The notes under the pieces were generated by a model. That model was given only the letters and a program-made list of their open reading frames with translations, had not been told where the DNA came from and did not search any database. A program made the position numbers and the translations under genes. Shown piece after piece: positions 9,501 through 19,600 of a stretch of 64,000 nt of DNA (positions within the stretch are counted from its first letter, which is position 1; the number at the start of each line of letters is the position of its first letter). The stretch comes from JADHUC01 sp964623055 (lineage in GTDB: Bacteria; Planctomycetota; Planctomycetia; Pirellulales; Pirellulaceae), in contig CAZURK010000040.1 of NCBI GenBank assembly GCA_964623055.1, forward strand, positions 1 through 64,000, written 5' to 3'.

Positions 9501-9656
9501 CTCCAGCTTCGCTCTCTGCGTCTCCCGTTCCGCACGGACCAAGCCTGCCGAGAGGGTCCAGAATCCCAGAATTGACAGGGCCAGCCCGGTCGCGGCGATC
9601 AGCAACACCACCAGTACCCGCGACCGTTTGGACGTGCGTCGTAGCTGCTTGGACAT
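6543..9656 (-). CDS. CHASE-PAS hybrid sensor histidine kinase with two receiver domains
   Basis: 1037 residues. Membrane segments lie at about 14-38 and 335-357 and enclose an extracytoplasmic CHASE-type sensor domain (about 45-320). A PAS domain (about 385-495) precedes HisKA with the phospho-acceptor H526 in SHEIRTPLNAV. The ATPase domain follows with the N box NAIKF, DTGIGVP and GGTGLGLAI. Two receivers follow, with D815 (LTDANMPETDG) and D956 (MDVQMPEMDG). Architecture is BarA-like but lacks an Hpt domain, so phosphate must pass to a separate protein. The start at 9656 is chosen for the basic-plus-hydrophobic N-terminus and an upstream GGAG; the frame runs open 90 bases further. It is divergent from the sigma factor gene. 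Confidence 0.93.
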   Translation of the reverse strand: MSKQLRRTSKRSRVLVVLLIAATGLALSILGFWTLSAGLVRAERETQRAKLETQAEQIVRAIEQQFSSDVVAVYTAGQFFVDSEPGPLDGFQIAAEQCRVRRGKDVLAVLWMPRVKPDERDIHQEAAKKEVGADYQLKHAPSEGEVDSALHDDGDDCFPVYFADPLDKNRQSLGIDLAASAIHSSTLARALETARPTVSSPVGWKDKAGEHTVFFVARPMYGDSVPGETPDTRREKLLGFIAVLISVDEMVKGALSQFDDSIDIHILRESDPGQWEFACAYDSGKGQTQFAPIHNADTDKTEEPIRFTSLDVQGGTWAIECFPTKTAPIVRTSVLPEVVLAFGLVLTVVLAFYANTLLGQTARVERLVVKRTNEVAYERFLLTTLLEASPDYIYFKDRDSRFIRVSKALADYFGLGDPVEAVGKADSDMFDEQRAQQYMADERKIMETGEPVVDKEEEQEWPGAQVAWVSTTKVPLRNPDGETIGTFGISRDITDRKRSEAQLQAAKEAAEAANRAKSDFLANMSHEIRTPLNAVIGMTELVLDTELTNPQREYLKMVLGSGEALVSIVNDILDFSKIDAGKLDLVPTTFELRENLGDAIRSLAFRAHSKNLELACRIQPNVPDRLVGDVGRLRQVVVNLVGNAIKFTDSGEVVLEVEQQSHAGDEVVLHFTVTDTGIGVPKEKHAVIFGAFEQADTSATRQFGGTGLGLAISSRLVDLMGGRIWLESEVGQGSRFHFTGSFRVSSGAPPEVSLARISGTPVMVVDDNATNRRILEEILRNWGMEPAAATSAKEALALLRQAQQSGNTYPLVLTDANMPETDGFAFAETVKGDGDLGSTIIMMLTSGDRPGDVARCDQLGVAAYLLKPVKQSELFDAIVMALGITAAEDEAPETLAAEPPAQIAALRVLLAEDSMVNQKLAVGILERRGHAVVVANDGREALAALATQTFDVALMDVQMPEMDGLETTAAIRAKEEGTETHMPIVAMTAHAMKGDRERCLAAGMDAYVAKPIRAKELMEAIHGLLAPADDAPYTDDQ

Positions 9657-9959
9657 CGTGATGCTCCGATTGTCTATCCGGTGAACCGAGGCTCCATTCG
9701 TGGGGCACGGAGCGATTCGCCAGTCATCTTTCAACAATGATAGCATACCTCGGATTGGTTCAAAACGGCCTTTCGGTCACACACAGAGCGGTCTGTGCCC
9801 CACTGATTGCGATTTCTCGAAACCCGATCAGGTGCGTTCTCGTCTTTCAAGCAGATGAGAATGCCTGGAGAAAATCCTTTCCATTTTTGGCGACACATAT
9901 CAGCGCAGCGCGCAAATAGAAGTAAATTGGGGTGTACTATCCGCAGCACGCCGAACGAT
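9657..9959. other. Divergent intergenic region between kinase and sigma factor genes
   Basis: 303 bases that must hold promoters for both directions. I see no convincing -35/-10 pair, no long inverted repeat and no ECF-like site. Both flanking reading frames stay open into this region, but neither extension has protein-like composition. Confidence 0.5.
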
Positions 9960-10553
9960 ATGGAGCAGCACGAGGGAGCCCAACTCGCCCGCGGCTTGTG
10001 CGAAGGTGACGTCGACGCATGGCAGCGGCTGTATGATGCACACGCCGAGCGGGTGTGGCGGCTTGTTTCGCGCGCTATGGAACCGGGCTCGCCGGACGTG
10101 GCCGACGTCGTCCAGGAGACTTTCCTGGCCGCGGCCCGGTCGGCTCGGACCTACGATGGGGATCGAGGCTCGCTGACATCGTGGCTGAACGGCATCGTAC
10201 GGCGTCAGGTTGCGCTCTACTATCGGCGGCAAAGGCGGCATCGTTCGTCGGGTGGCGCCGATGCGGTGTTTCAACGTGGCCGGCCAATCATGGCGAACGC
10301 GGTCGCGCGTGACGATGCCAACCCAACCACAGCGTTGGACGTTGCCGAACGAGCCTTACAGGTGCGTGCCGCCCTCACGGAACTACCAGCCGATTACGAA
10401 GTCTTGCTGACATCGAAATACGTTGACGGCGCCACTGTCGAACAGATAGCGGCGGGCGAAAACTCGACGCAAGAGGCAATCCGCTCGAAGCTGGCCCGAG
10501 CCCGACGAGCGTTTCGACGGGCGTTCAGAAGAGATTATCCGGAGACGATATAG
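9960..10553 (+). CDS. ECF-family RNA polymerase sigma factor
   Basis: 197 residues from the ATG at 9960. Region 2 is visible in DVADVVQETFLAAARSART and SWLNGIVRRQVALYYRRQRR. Region 4 is ALTELPADYEVLLTSKY followed by the helix-turn-helix TVEQIAAGENSTQEAIRSKL. The frame is open upstream to 9807, but the homologous part starts at MEQHEGAQLARGLCEGD. It lies 114 bases ahead of a giant gene whose first 90 residues look like an anti-sigma factor, so the two are the expected sigma/anti-sigma pair. The target genes are not evident from the window. Confidence 0.9.
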   Translation: MEQHEGAQLARGLCEGDVDAWQRLYDAHAERVWRLVSRAMEPGSPDVADVVQETFLAAARSARTYDGDRGSLTSWLNGIVRRQVALYYRRQRRHRSSGGADAVFQRGRPIMANAVARDDANPTTALDVAERALQVRAALTELPADYEVLLTSKYVDGATVEQIAAGENSTQEAIRSKLARARRAFRRAFRRDYPETI

Positions 10554-10574
10554 CGAGACCGAGCCGCTAACAGG

Positions 10575-10655
10575 TAGGTCCCGTCTGCCGGACGGGACCT
10601 CCGAGCGGATTGGGGCTGGCAACTGCTACGGGTTCCGTCCGGCAGACGGGACCTA
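10575..10655. repeat. Inverted repeat between sigma and anti-sigma genes
   Basis: Perfect 21-base arms at 10575-10595 and 10635-10655, with the core GTCCCGTCTGCCGGAC. Each arm is itself partly self-complementary. It ends 12 bases before the ATG of the giant gene, so a transcript reading through would carry a strong hairpin close to the ribosome binding site (GAGGGG). Confidence 0.85.
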
Positions 10656-10667
10656 CTTGAGGGGATC

Positions 10668-13600
10668 ATGGATCCTGACAAGAACCAATCGGACGACGAG
10701 AGGATGGCAGCCCTGTTTGCTTCGGCCGAGCATGAGGGCGCGCCGCCGGATCGCGAGTTCCTCGCGCGTCTGCGCGAGCAGACGGCAGAAGTCTTCGCCG
10801 ATCAATCCACCAACCAGCCCGAACCATCCGGAAGGAGATCACCGATGATTGTCTATACCATGCGGATTCTGGCGACAGCCGCGGCGGCTGCGGCTGTTGT
10901 GGCGGCGCTAAGCGTGACAAGAGATGGGGCGGACCAGGACGCCGTTGCCTTCGATCAGGTGCTACGTCAGGTGGCCACGGCCCAAACGCTACATCTGGAG
11001 GTCACACAGGATGGACAATCCGGCAAAGCTTGGGTCCGACGGCCGGGTCGAATGCGAATGAACTTGCCGGATGGAACCTACGAGATCGTTCGCGGCTCGC
11101 GCGCGTGGCTGGTGGACGAACGGGCCAACCGGGCGGCGGTTCGGCCCGCGGCGTACTTTCGCGACGACACAAACGAGTTCGATGCTCTTCGCTTGCTGAA
11201 AGTGCCGAAGAGCGATGACCGGGGAAAGGCTCTGAGAACGGCCTCGATCGAACAAGTTCGTCGCGACGGACGCAATGCCAACCTGTACCGCGTGGATGTG
11301 CCGGCCGACGAAGGCAAGATCCGTATCGAGGCGGTGGTCGATGCTGAAACTCGGACACTGTGCTCTATTACATCGACGGCCATCCGCGGCACGCGCCGCG
11401 AGCCTATCGTCGAAGTGAACGTCCTGGCCGTGGACGAGCCGGTCGACGAAGAGCTGTTCGTCGTGGGCGATACGCTGACCGAAGACGGACGCATCGGCAA
11501 GGTGACGGACGCCCAAGGAATTGCCTCAATCAAACCGGTCATGCATCGCCGATGGACACCGGTTTCGGGTCCTGTGATCCTCAAACCGGGCGACTGGTTG
11601 CGGACCGATGTGCGCGGCGCCAATGCTGTCAGCCTACGCTTGGTCAAAGACACCAATATCACACTCGGACCGGCTTCTCTCGCACAACTGCCGTCGCCGA
11701 AGCGAATCAAGCTGTCGTCCGGGACAATCAAGATCGTGGCCGACAAGAAGACCCCGATCGAACTGGTCGGTCCGGATGGCAAGCTCGTCCAAGTGAAAGG
11801 CACGGCTATCTACCATGTGGACCGGCATTCGCACGAGTTGGCCGAAATGGCAAAGCCGCCACTTTGGCTGCAGGGATTCGAAGGCACCACGGCCCACGAT
11901 TCGATCGGATCGCTTGTGGCCAACGTCGACGGTCGCAACGTGCCATTGACCGTTGGCTACCACAAGGTATCGGTGGACATCCGCGACCAGATTTGTCGAA
12001 CGGTGATCGAAGAGTCGTTTGTGAACCGGACCGACGGCCGGCTGGAAGGGGTTTTCTATTTCCCCTTGCCGCAGGATGCGTCGATTTCCGGCTTTGGCAT
12101 GTGGATCGGCAATGAACTGGTCGAAGCCGACGTCGTGGAAAAGCAGCGCGCTCGCGAGATCTACGAAGAGATCCTCCGCGCAAAACGTGATCCTGGGCTG
12201 CTGGAGTGGACAGGCGGCAATTTGTTCAAGGCAAGAGTCTTCCCGATTGAGCCGCATTCTGAAAAGCGTATCAAGATCACCTACACACAGGTGCTGCCGC
12301 TGAAGAACAATCGTTTTCGCTACAGCTACGGGTTGCAGAGCGAGATGCTGAAGCTGCATCCACTGCGCGAGTTGGCTATCGACGTGCGGCTGCATTCCAT
12401 CCAGCCGCTGGCCGATGTGACATCGCCCACGCACATGGCTCGCATCGACAAGACGGCCCATTCGGCACATGTCGAATTCACGGCACAGGAGTATGTGCCG
12501 GAGCGAGATTTTGAGGTAGTAGTCGAACTGGACAAACGACAGGAAGACGTGGTCGTCATCCCGCATCTCCGCGGTAACGACGGCTATTTCATGCTCCTGC
12601 TGACCCCGCCCGTTTCGGACGGAGGCTGGCAGCGCGAAACGCTTTCCGATGGCGAGCCGATGGAATTGCTCGTATTGGCCGATACTTCCGGCTCGATGGA
12701 CGTTGCCAGTCGCGAGAACCAGGCGCAGTTCATTGCATCGCTGTTCAATTCGCTAACACCGCAGGATCGAATGAACTTGGCGGTGTGCGACGTCGACTGC
12801 GAGTGGGTGTTCCAGGAATCACGGTCCGCAACAGACGACAACGTCACGGCGGCTAGGGAGCATCTCGACCAACGTATTTCGCTGGGCTGGACGGATTTGG
12901 ACAAGGCGTTTGTTTCCGCCCTCGCTGAAGCAAAAAAGGGGTCGGGAGTCGTTTCTTCTGAGAAACGACTCCCGACCCCTTTTTTGCGGCATGTGATCTA
13001 CGTGGGCGACGGCGTGGTCACGACGGGCGATGCCGATCCGGTAGCCTTCAGCAAGCGTCTGCGTCGCCTTTGTCAAGACAGAGAGTGTTCGTTCCACGGC
13101 GTCACGGTCAGCAGTAGCTATGAATCCATTGTGCTGAAGACAATTGCCTCGCTGGGCGGCGGTTCGGTCCGACAAATCTCGGGCGAACGAACGCCGCAGA
13201 AGGTGGCTGTCGAGCTATTGGCCGAAATGACGCAGCCGGTGATCCGCGACCTGAAGGTAGCCTTCGATGGTCTGCGAGTGGCACGCGTTTACCCGGAGGA
13301 ATTGCCGAACCTGGCGGCCGGTACACAGCAGATTCTGCTGGGGCGATATCTGCCCGAAGGCCAAGACCAGCACGGCGAAGTGGTCGTAACGGGTCAGCAC
13401 GGCGAAAAACCCGTTCGTTTCAGCACCAAGGTCTCACTGAAGGACGCCGAAGCTAGCAACTCGTTCATTCCCAGACTGTGGGCGCGCATGCACTTGGATG
13501 TCTTGCTCGATCAAGGGGCCTCGTCGGTGATCAAGGAAGAAATCACCGCACTTTCCGAGGAGTATCACATCATCACCCCGTACACCTCGCTGTTGGTGCT

Positions 13601-16600
13601 AGAAAGCGACGAAGACCGCGAGCGATTCAAAGTGAAGCGTCGTTTCCAGATGCGCGGCGGCGAGAAATTCTTCGCCGAAGGGCGCGACCAGGCAGACTAT
13701 GAATTGCTGCAAAAGCAGATGGGTCTGGCCGGCAACTGGCGGCTGGGATTGCGGCGTCAGGTGTTACACGAACTGATCGGCTTGGGCCGCGATGCAAACA
13801 TTCTTCAACAACTGTCGCAGTATTCCAACCAAGTGTTCACCACCGCTTCGAGCACCGTTAGCGTGCCCGACGGGGGAACGGTGATCATGGGCGGAATCAT
13901 GCACGCCACCACGGCATCGCCTGCCTGGGGCATGCCCGGCAGCGGGATGTTTGATGGACGATTGAGCGGCGGAATGGGCGGCCCTGGTGGCTTCCGAGGG
14001 AACTACAAGGAAGCGAAAGCCTACGCGTCAGAATCGACCGGAGCATGGGGCCCTGACCGCAACCGCGACTTCGACATTTTCGACGCAGAGGACGAAACCG
14101 AAGCTTTCACAGAAGGCGACGACGGCGCGGAATTCGGCGAATCGGCCGATGATAAACTGAAGCAACTCGAAGAACTCCCGTCGTTGTCGATGGAAGAAGA
14201 CTTCGACTTGGATCCAGCAGCAGGTCCGGCTGCGGCCGGTGCACGCGAAGCCGACGCGATATATTCACGCGGCACCGTCGCCTGGAACGCACGTGCGAAG
14301 AAGCCTCGATCGCCTAGCCCCTACCGCAAGGGAAACAAGCGTCTGGATGGCTACGGCTACTTCGGCCTGGACAACCAGGCCAAGTACGTGCCACAACCCA
14401 ACGTGTCGTGGCTTACCAACTTGTTCGGTCACCTTCCGACTGCGCCGGTCGAACCGCCCGAGCCGCCAAAGCCCGGTTGGCCGGCCGACGCACGGGCGCT
14501 GGCACAAAGCCTGCTGCGCACCGGCCAGCTTGCCAGTCTGCCCGGCGGTCTGGTGATCCAGCGCGAAATGGTGTCCTTCGATACGCGGTGGGACGAAGTG
14601 ACGAGACGTTTCGCTGCGTTGGCTCTCGTTTCGCCGGATGCTTGGCTGGTTCGCACCAGCACGATTGGATCGGAGACTTCTGTCCAATGGTGCGACCAGG
14701 AAGAACGCGGCGTCTTCTCGGCGGACCTGCTCCTTGGACGAGTCCGCGAGGCCACACCCGCGGACCTTCGCCATCCGCCCGCCGGTCTGAGCACCCACTT
14801 GACCCAATCGCTCGAGCGAACCTATCCGGCTCACTCGGTCACCTTGAAACCGCAAAGCGATACACGGACGCTTCTCGTGCTGAAGCATCCCACGTCGCCT
14901 GCCAGCGAGACACACTTCCTGGTAGACACCGAACGCCACGTCGTTTTGCGTTTCGAGAATCGGCAGCATGGCAAGACAATTTCATCGTCGCGGTACGAGG
15001 ATTTCGTCCAGATCTCCGGTGCGTGGTGGGCCACGCAGATCGAAGCGTTCAACAAGGACGGCGAACGGACCTCACGGCAAATATTGAAGTTCACCGAACT
15101 GGACAAGGACACTTTCAACGGACGGATGGCCAGGCAACTACGGGAACGCGATCGCGTTCAGTTGCTCCGCGAGCCCGTGCCCGAGGTGGAAGACGCGAAA
15201 CAGGCGGTCGCCGACGAAAAGGCATCGTTCGATCACCGACTGACGTTGGCCGTTCATTTCGCCCTCATCCAGAATTGGCCTCGAGTGTTCGAGCACCTGG
15301 AAGCCGCAGAGGCACTTGCCGAGGGCAAACGCGGCATGCGCTGGGTCCGCAACGCCGTGCTGAATCAAAGCCGGCGCCGCGAGGAACTGCGAGGGCGAAT
15401 TCTGGACGAGGCAGCCAACTTGGCCAAGTCGCGCACGCCGAACTACTTCCTGGCAGGCCGCCTCGTGGGCCAGGCGTCCAGCGTTTTCGAGGCCAACGAA
15501 ATGCTCGAATTGCTGGACCTGCTGAAGCCGGGCTACCAGCAGCAGCCTGACTACGCGAGGGCTATGAAGAACTGGATGCAGCAGCGTGCGAACTACCTGC
15601 AGCAAACCGGCCAGACCGACGAAGTCCTCAAGCTGCGGCAGCAGTTGGCCGAACAGTATCCGCACGACTACAACGTCCATCAGCAATACGCTCAGGCTCT
15701 GTCCAGGGCCGGCGAGTACGACGCGGCATACGCTTGGCTGAATGGCGTGATCACGCCCGACGCACGCTGGCGAACGTACGAGGAAGAGTCGTTGCGCAAC
15801 ACGTACACCAATCTCCTCAGGCAGCAGGGCCGCTTCCCGCGACTCGCCGAGTATCTGGCCGCCTGGGTCGACCAGGATCCGGAGAACGAAACGGCCTACT
15901 CGCAGTACTTGAGTGCATTGGTCCGTAGCGACCAGGAGAAGAAGGCCAACCGGCTGGTCGCCAGGTGGATCAAGGAAGGCCAACGGCCGGCCCCGATCGA
16001 ACCGGCTGTCGCCTCGCGGCTGAGCGCGGCCGTTTCGCTGGCGTTGGGCCAAGGCTACAACTTGCACACCAATCGAATCGAAGAAAGGTGGTTCGATCCA
16101 TTGGCCGAAACAGCACTGTCCTTTGCCACACATGAGTCTCGCTCGCACATTGCCGATCGGATCATGGGGCAGTGGCGGTTCGGGCAAAGTGATGCGTGCC
16201 GCGAAGTGCGCCGGAAGATCGTCAAAGTGTTAACCGACCAGATCGGCACGCTGCCTGCCGGACGCATCGGTGCGCTGGTCGGCTGGGCCATGGCTAACGA
16301 TCCGGCAGTGGAAGCGCAAGTTTGGCGACAGCTCGCCAAGGTACTCGAACAGCGATGGGCCGCTGAGGACGATGCCGACGTCAAAAGTCAACTGGCCGCC
16401 CAGTTGATTTACATTCTGTCTTCGCGATTGACCGCGGAAGAGCACCTGGCTTTCCTTCGCCGACACCTTGAGGAAGAGCCCGAGCCCAACCGGACGGATT
16501 TCGCCGAGCACTTGTTGTTCGCCGCTCTGCTCGCTCAGCCGTGGTCTGCCGACTATGAGAACGAGGCATTCTCGTTACTCCCGCGTCTATCCGCATCGGA

Positions 16601-19600
16601 AGAGGCTGCCGAGCGGCTCCGCGTTCAGGTGGCGGCTATGTATCGGCTCACCGATCGCATGGTTCAAGCTCGTTACGAAGCACGCATGGCGGAAGTCGAA
16701 CATCCGGAGAATCTCAGTCGGACCGAGCTTCGCGAGAAGCAGAAGGAGAACCTCCGGCTCGCTCGCGAAGGATTTGGCAAACGCCTGCGAGCGGCCGAGC
16801 GTAATCACGATGCAGCGCTGGCTCGATGGATGAACGTCGAGCGTCTCTACCTGGACCTGCGACTGGGCCGCGATCTGGACAAGGTGCGCGAAGCCTGCTG
16901 GAAGGTGCTTGGCCCCGAGCCACGTGCCGATGCCGGCGACAATCCAACGAAGGTGATTTTGGAGGGCATCTTCCTGCACCGGCACCTGATGATGCTGGCC
17001 AACCTGACGGTCCGTCGCGGTACCGAACCGGCCGAGGTAGACCGATTGCTTGCCTACCTGGATCGTGGCATCGCCAAGGCCGGCGAGGATGAAGCAGTCG
17101 TTTTTGTGTGGAGGCACTTCAAATACCGGCTCTTGGTTGCCTTGGATCGGCCAAAGGATCTGGAAACGGCTCTCGGCTCGTGGATTCGACCCGAGGACGC
17201 TGACAACTACTGGCGGCGGGCGCTCGGCTATCTGGCGGCGGAACAAGGCCGCATCAAGGAGGCGATCGCGTTGTTCGAGAAGATCGAAGCAGCGGACGAG
17301 TTGGGTCCGAGCGAATACCGCGCGTTGGCTGGCTGGTACATGGTCGCCGACGATCAGCGCAACCACGAACGGGCGTTGATCGAGACGTTCAAGTGGACCG
17401 AGGAGTGGCGGCTGAGCAACTGGCTCTCGCAGCGATTGCAGCCGTGGCAAAGAAGTAGTGGAACGCTGCCCAGCGAACTGGAAAAAGATGTGCTACGCGT
17501 GTTTGCCGCCCTATTCCAGAAATCCGGTCATCCGCAGAACTACCAGTGGCAACTTCGCGAGTTCTATCGCGCGACAAAGGACTTCCGCCTTTTGGCTGGT
17601 CTGGCCGACGGCGTTGTGGGGCACACGGCCGGCAAGGTCTACCCGTTCCTCGAAGGAATGCAAACGGTCTTGGGCGAAATTCGCGATGAAGCCACGGCGG
17701 ATTCGATCATTGAACACCTGGCCGAAGTCCGCGATCGAGCCAAAACGGCCGTCGACCATCGGGCGCTGGACATGTTGGAGTTGATGATCGAACGGCGTGC
17801 AAGCGAAGTGCTGAACCAGCCGGGGCCGCACGTTGAAAAGGCACTGGCGGCTCTGCAGCGTGCTTTCAAGCGTGAATGGTCGTCAGGCGAACCTCGATTG
17901 ATGGCGAACCTGTTGGCCAGCCTCGGACGCATCACACAGAAACCGCTCGCCGAAGAGCAGGTCCGCCAATTGGAGGCTCTTCACGACGGCGGCGAGCGAG
18001 GCTCAATCGACCGGCTGCACATCGGTCACGCGTTGGCTCGCGCATATTGGAGCTACTCGCGGCACGACGAGGCGATCGACTTGCTGGAAGCGGCGCTGGC
18101 AGAGTATGAGACGGCGCGCGATGGCGTGCTGCCGACGGATGCCAACGGTCCGCTGGATACGTTCATCGGCTATCTGGAAAGTCGAGGCTATTTCGCCCGG
18201 GGCGAGAAAGTCCTAACGGCGCAGTTGCAGCATCCGGCGCATCGCCAGCAGACGCACTGGCTCGAGCGACGGCTCTACCAGCTCTACAACGGCGCGCTAC
18301 GAAACGGCGGCGACACCTCGCTGGGCTCCGGCCAGACGCTCTATCGCGCGGCTACCACTCAGCTAATCGACGACCTGGATACCGACGACCACAACCATCG
18401 GTACAACCTGGTCAATCAGTTGTGCAATATCTATCGTACGGCGAAAGACATGAAGATGACCGGCGTGGTCGACGATCTTCGGCAGTTCGCCTTCAAACGA
18501 CTGCCCGACGTACTCGGAATGCAAACCAACAACTACCAGTCCACCGTCAACCAGGTAGCCCACACGCTGCGCGACTTGGCCGGCCCGCGGGATGGGCTGG
18601 AGCTGCTGATCGAACGAATCGAGAACGAACCGTCCTGGTTCCGACTGAATCGCGAGGATGGCTGGAGCCAGCACAGTCACCAACTGGCTCGGTGGCGTAG
18701 CGATGTCGGCGACAAACTTGGCGATTTGGAGCCGCGCTTGCTCAAGATTGTGATCAAGGAGTTGAAGTGGGACCTCCGTTCGCAGCAATCGCGAAACCGC
18801 AATATGTATCACAAGCACTACGGCGGCTACTACTGGTCGGAGAAGACGGATGATTTTGCACGGGCCGCCGAAGAGGTGTACGAGGAGCGCAAAGGTTCCA
18901 GCGCGGCCGTGAAGTACATTGCCGATTACTTCTACTGGGGTGTGGCTCGGCATTCCAGGGCCATCGAAATCCTATTGGCCGCCCACGAACAGAAGATCCT
19001 GGACGAGAGCGGACAGTCGACGCTGGTGGACTTCCTGCGGCGGCAGAAACGGTTCGCCGAGACGATTCCGATTCTCCAGCCGCTGGTCGAACTGCGTTTG
19101 GAGAATATGCAATACCGTGTCTGGTTGATGAACGCTTACTTCCACGTCGACCGGCAGAAGGACCTGCTGGCATTGTTGAAGCAGACGGACGAGTTCTTCC
19201 ACCAGGAAGGCCGTTGGCAGGAATCGCCCATGGCGTCGCTGGCGCACAGTTGTCTGGAGAATCAGTTGTACGACCGGTCGGTGGCCTACTACGAGGAGGT
19301 GATCCATCTGCATCAGGACACGCAGCCGCGACGCGGCATCGGGAATGGCACGCTTTCGTCGTACTACTGGAACCTCTCGCAAGCGTACTCGGGCCTGCAG
19401 AAGATACCCGAAGCCGTCGACGCGGCATGCGGCGCGATCGTCAGTTGGGGACCGCGACACGACCAGCGGGCGCACGCTCTGTCGTCACTGGAAAGCGTCC
19501 TTCGCAGTGCGCCTGACCTGGAGCAGTACGTTGCCCACTTGGACAAGCAAGCGGCCGGGACGCTAGAGGACAATCCGACGGTCCGCAAGGCGCTTGGCAA

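Noticed and set aside
8004..9575. A 523-codon open frame opposite the hybrid kinase
   Set aside because: It lies fully antisense to a clear CHASE-PAS kinase. Such frames are expected opposite GC-rich genes and its translation shows no domain.
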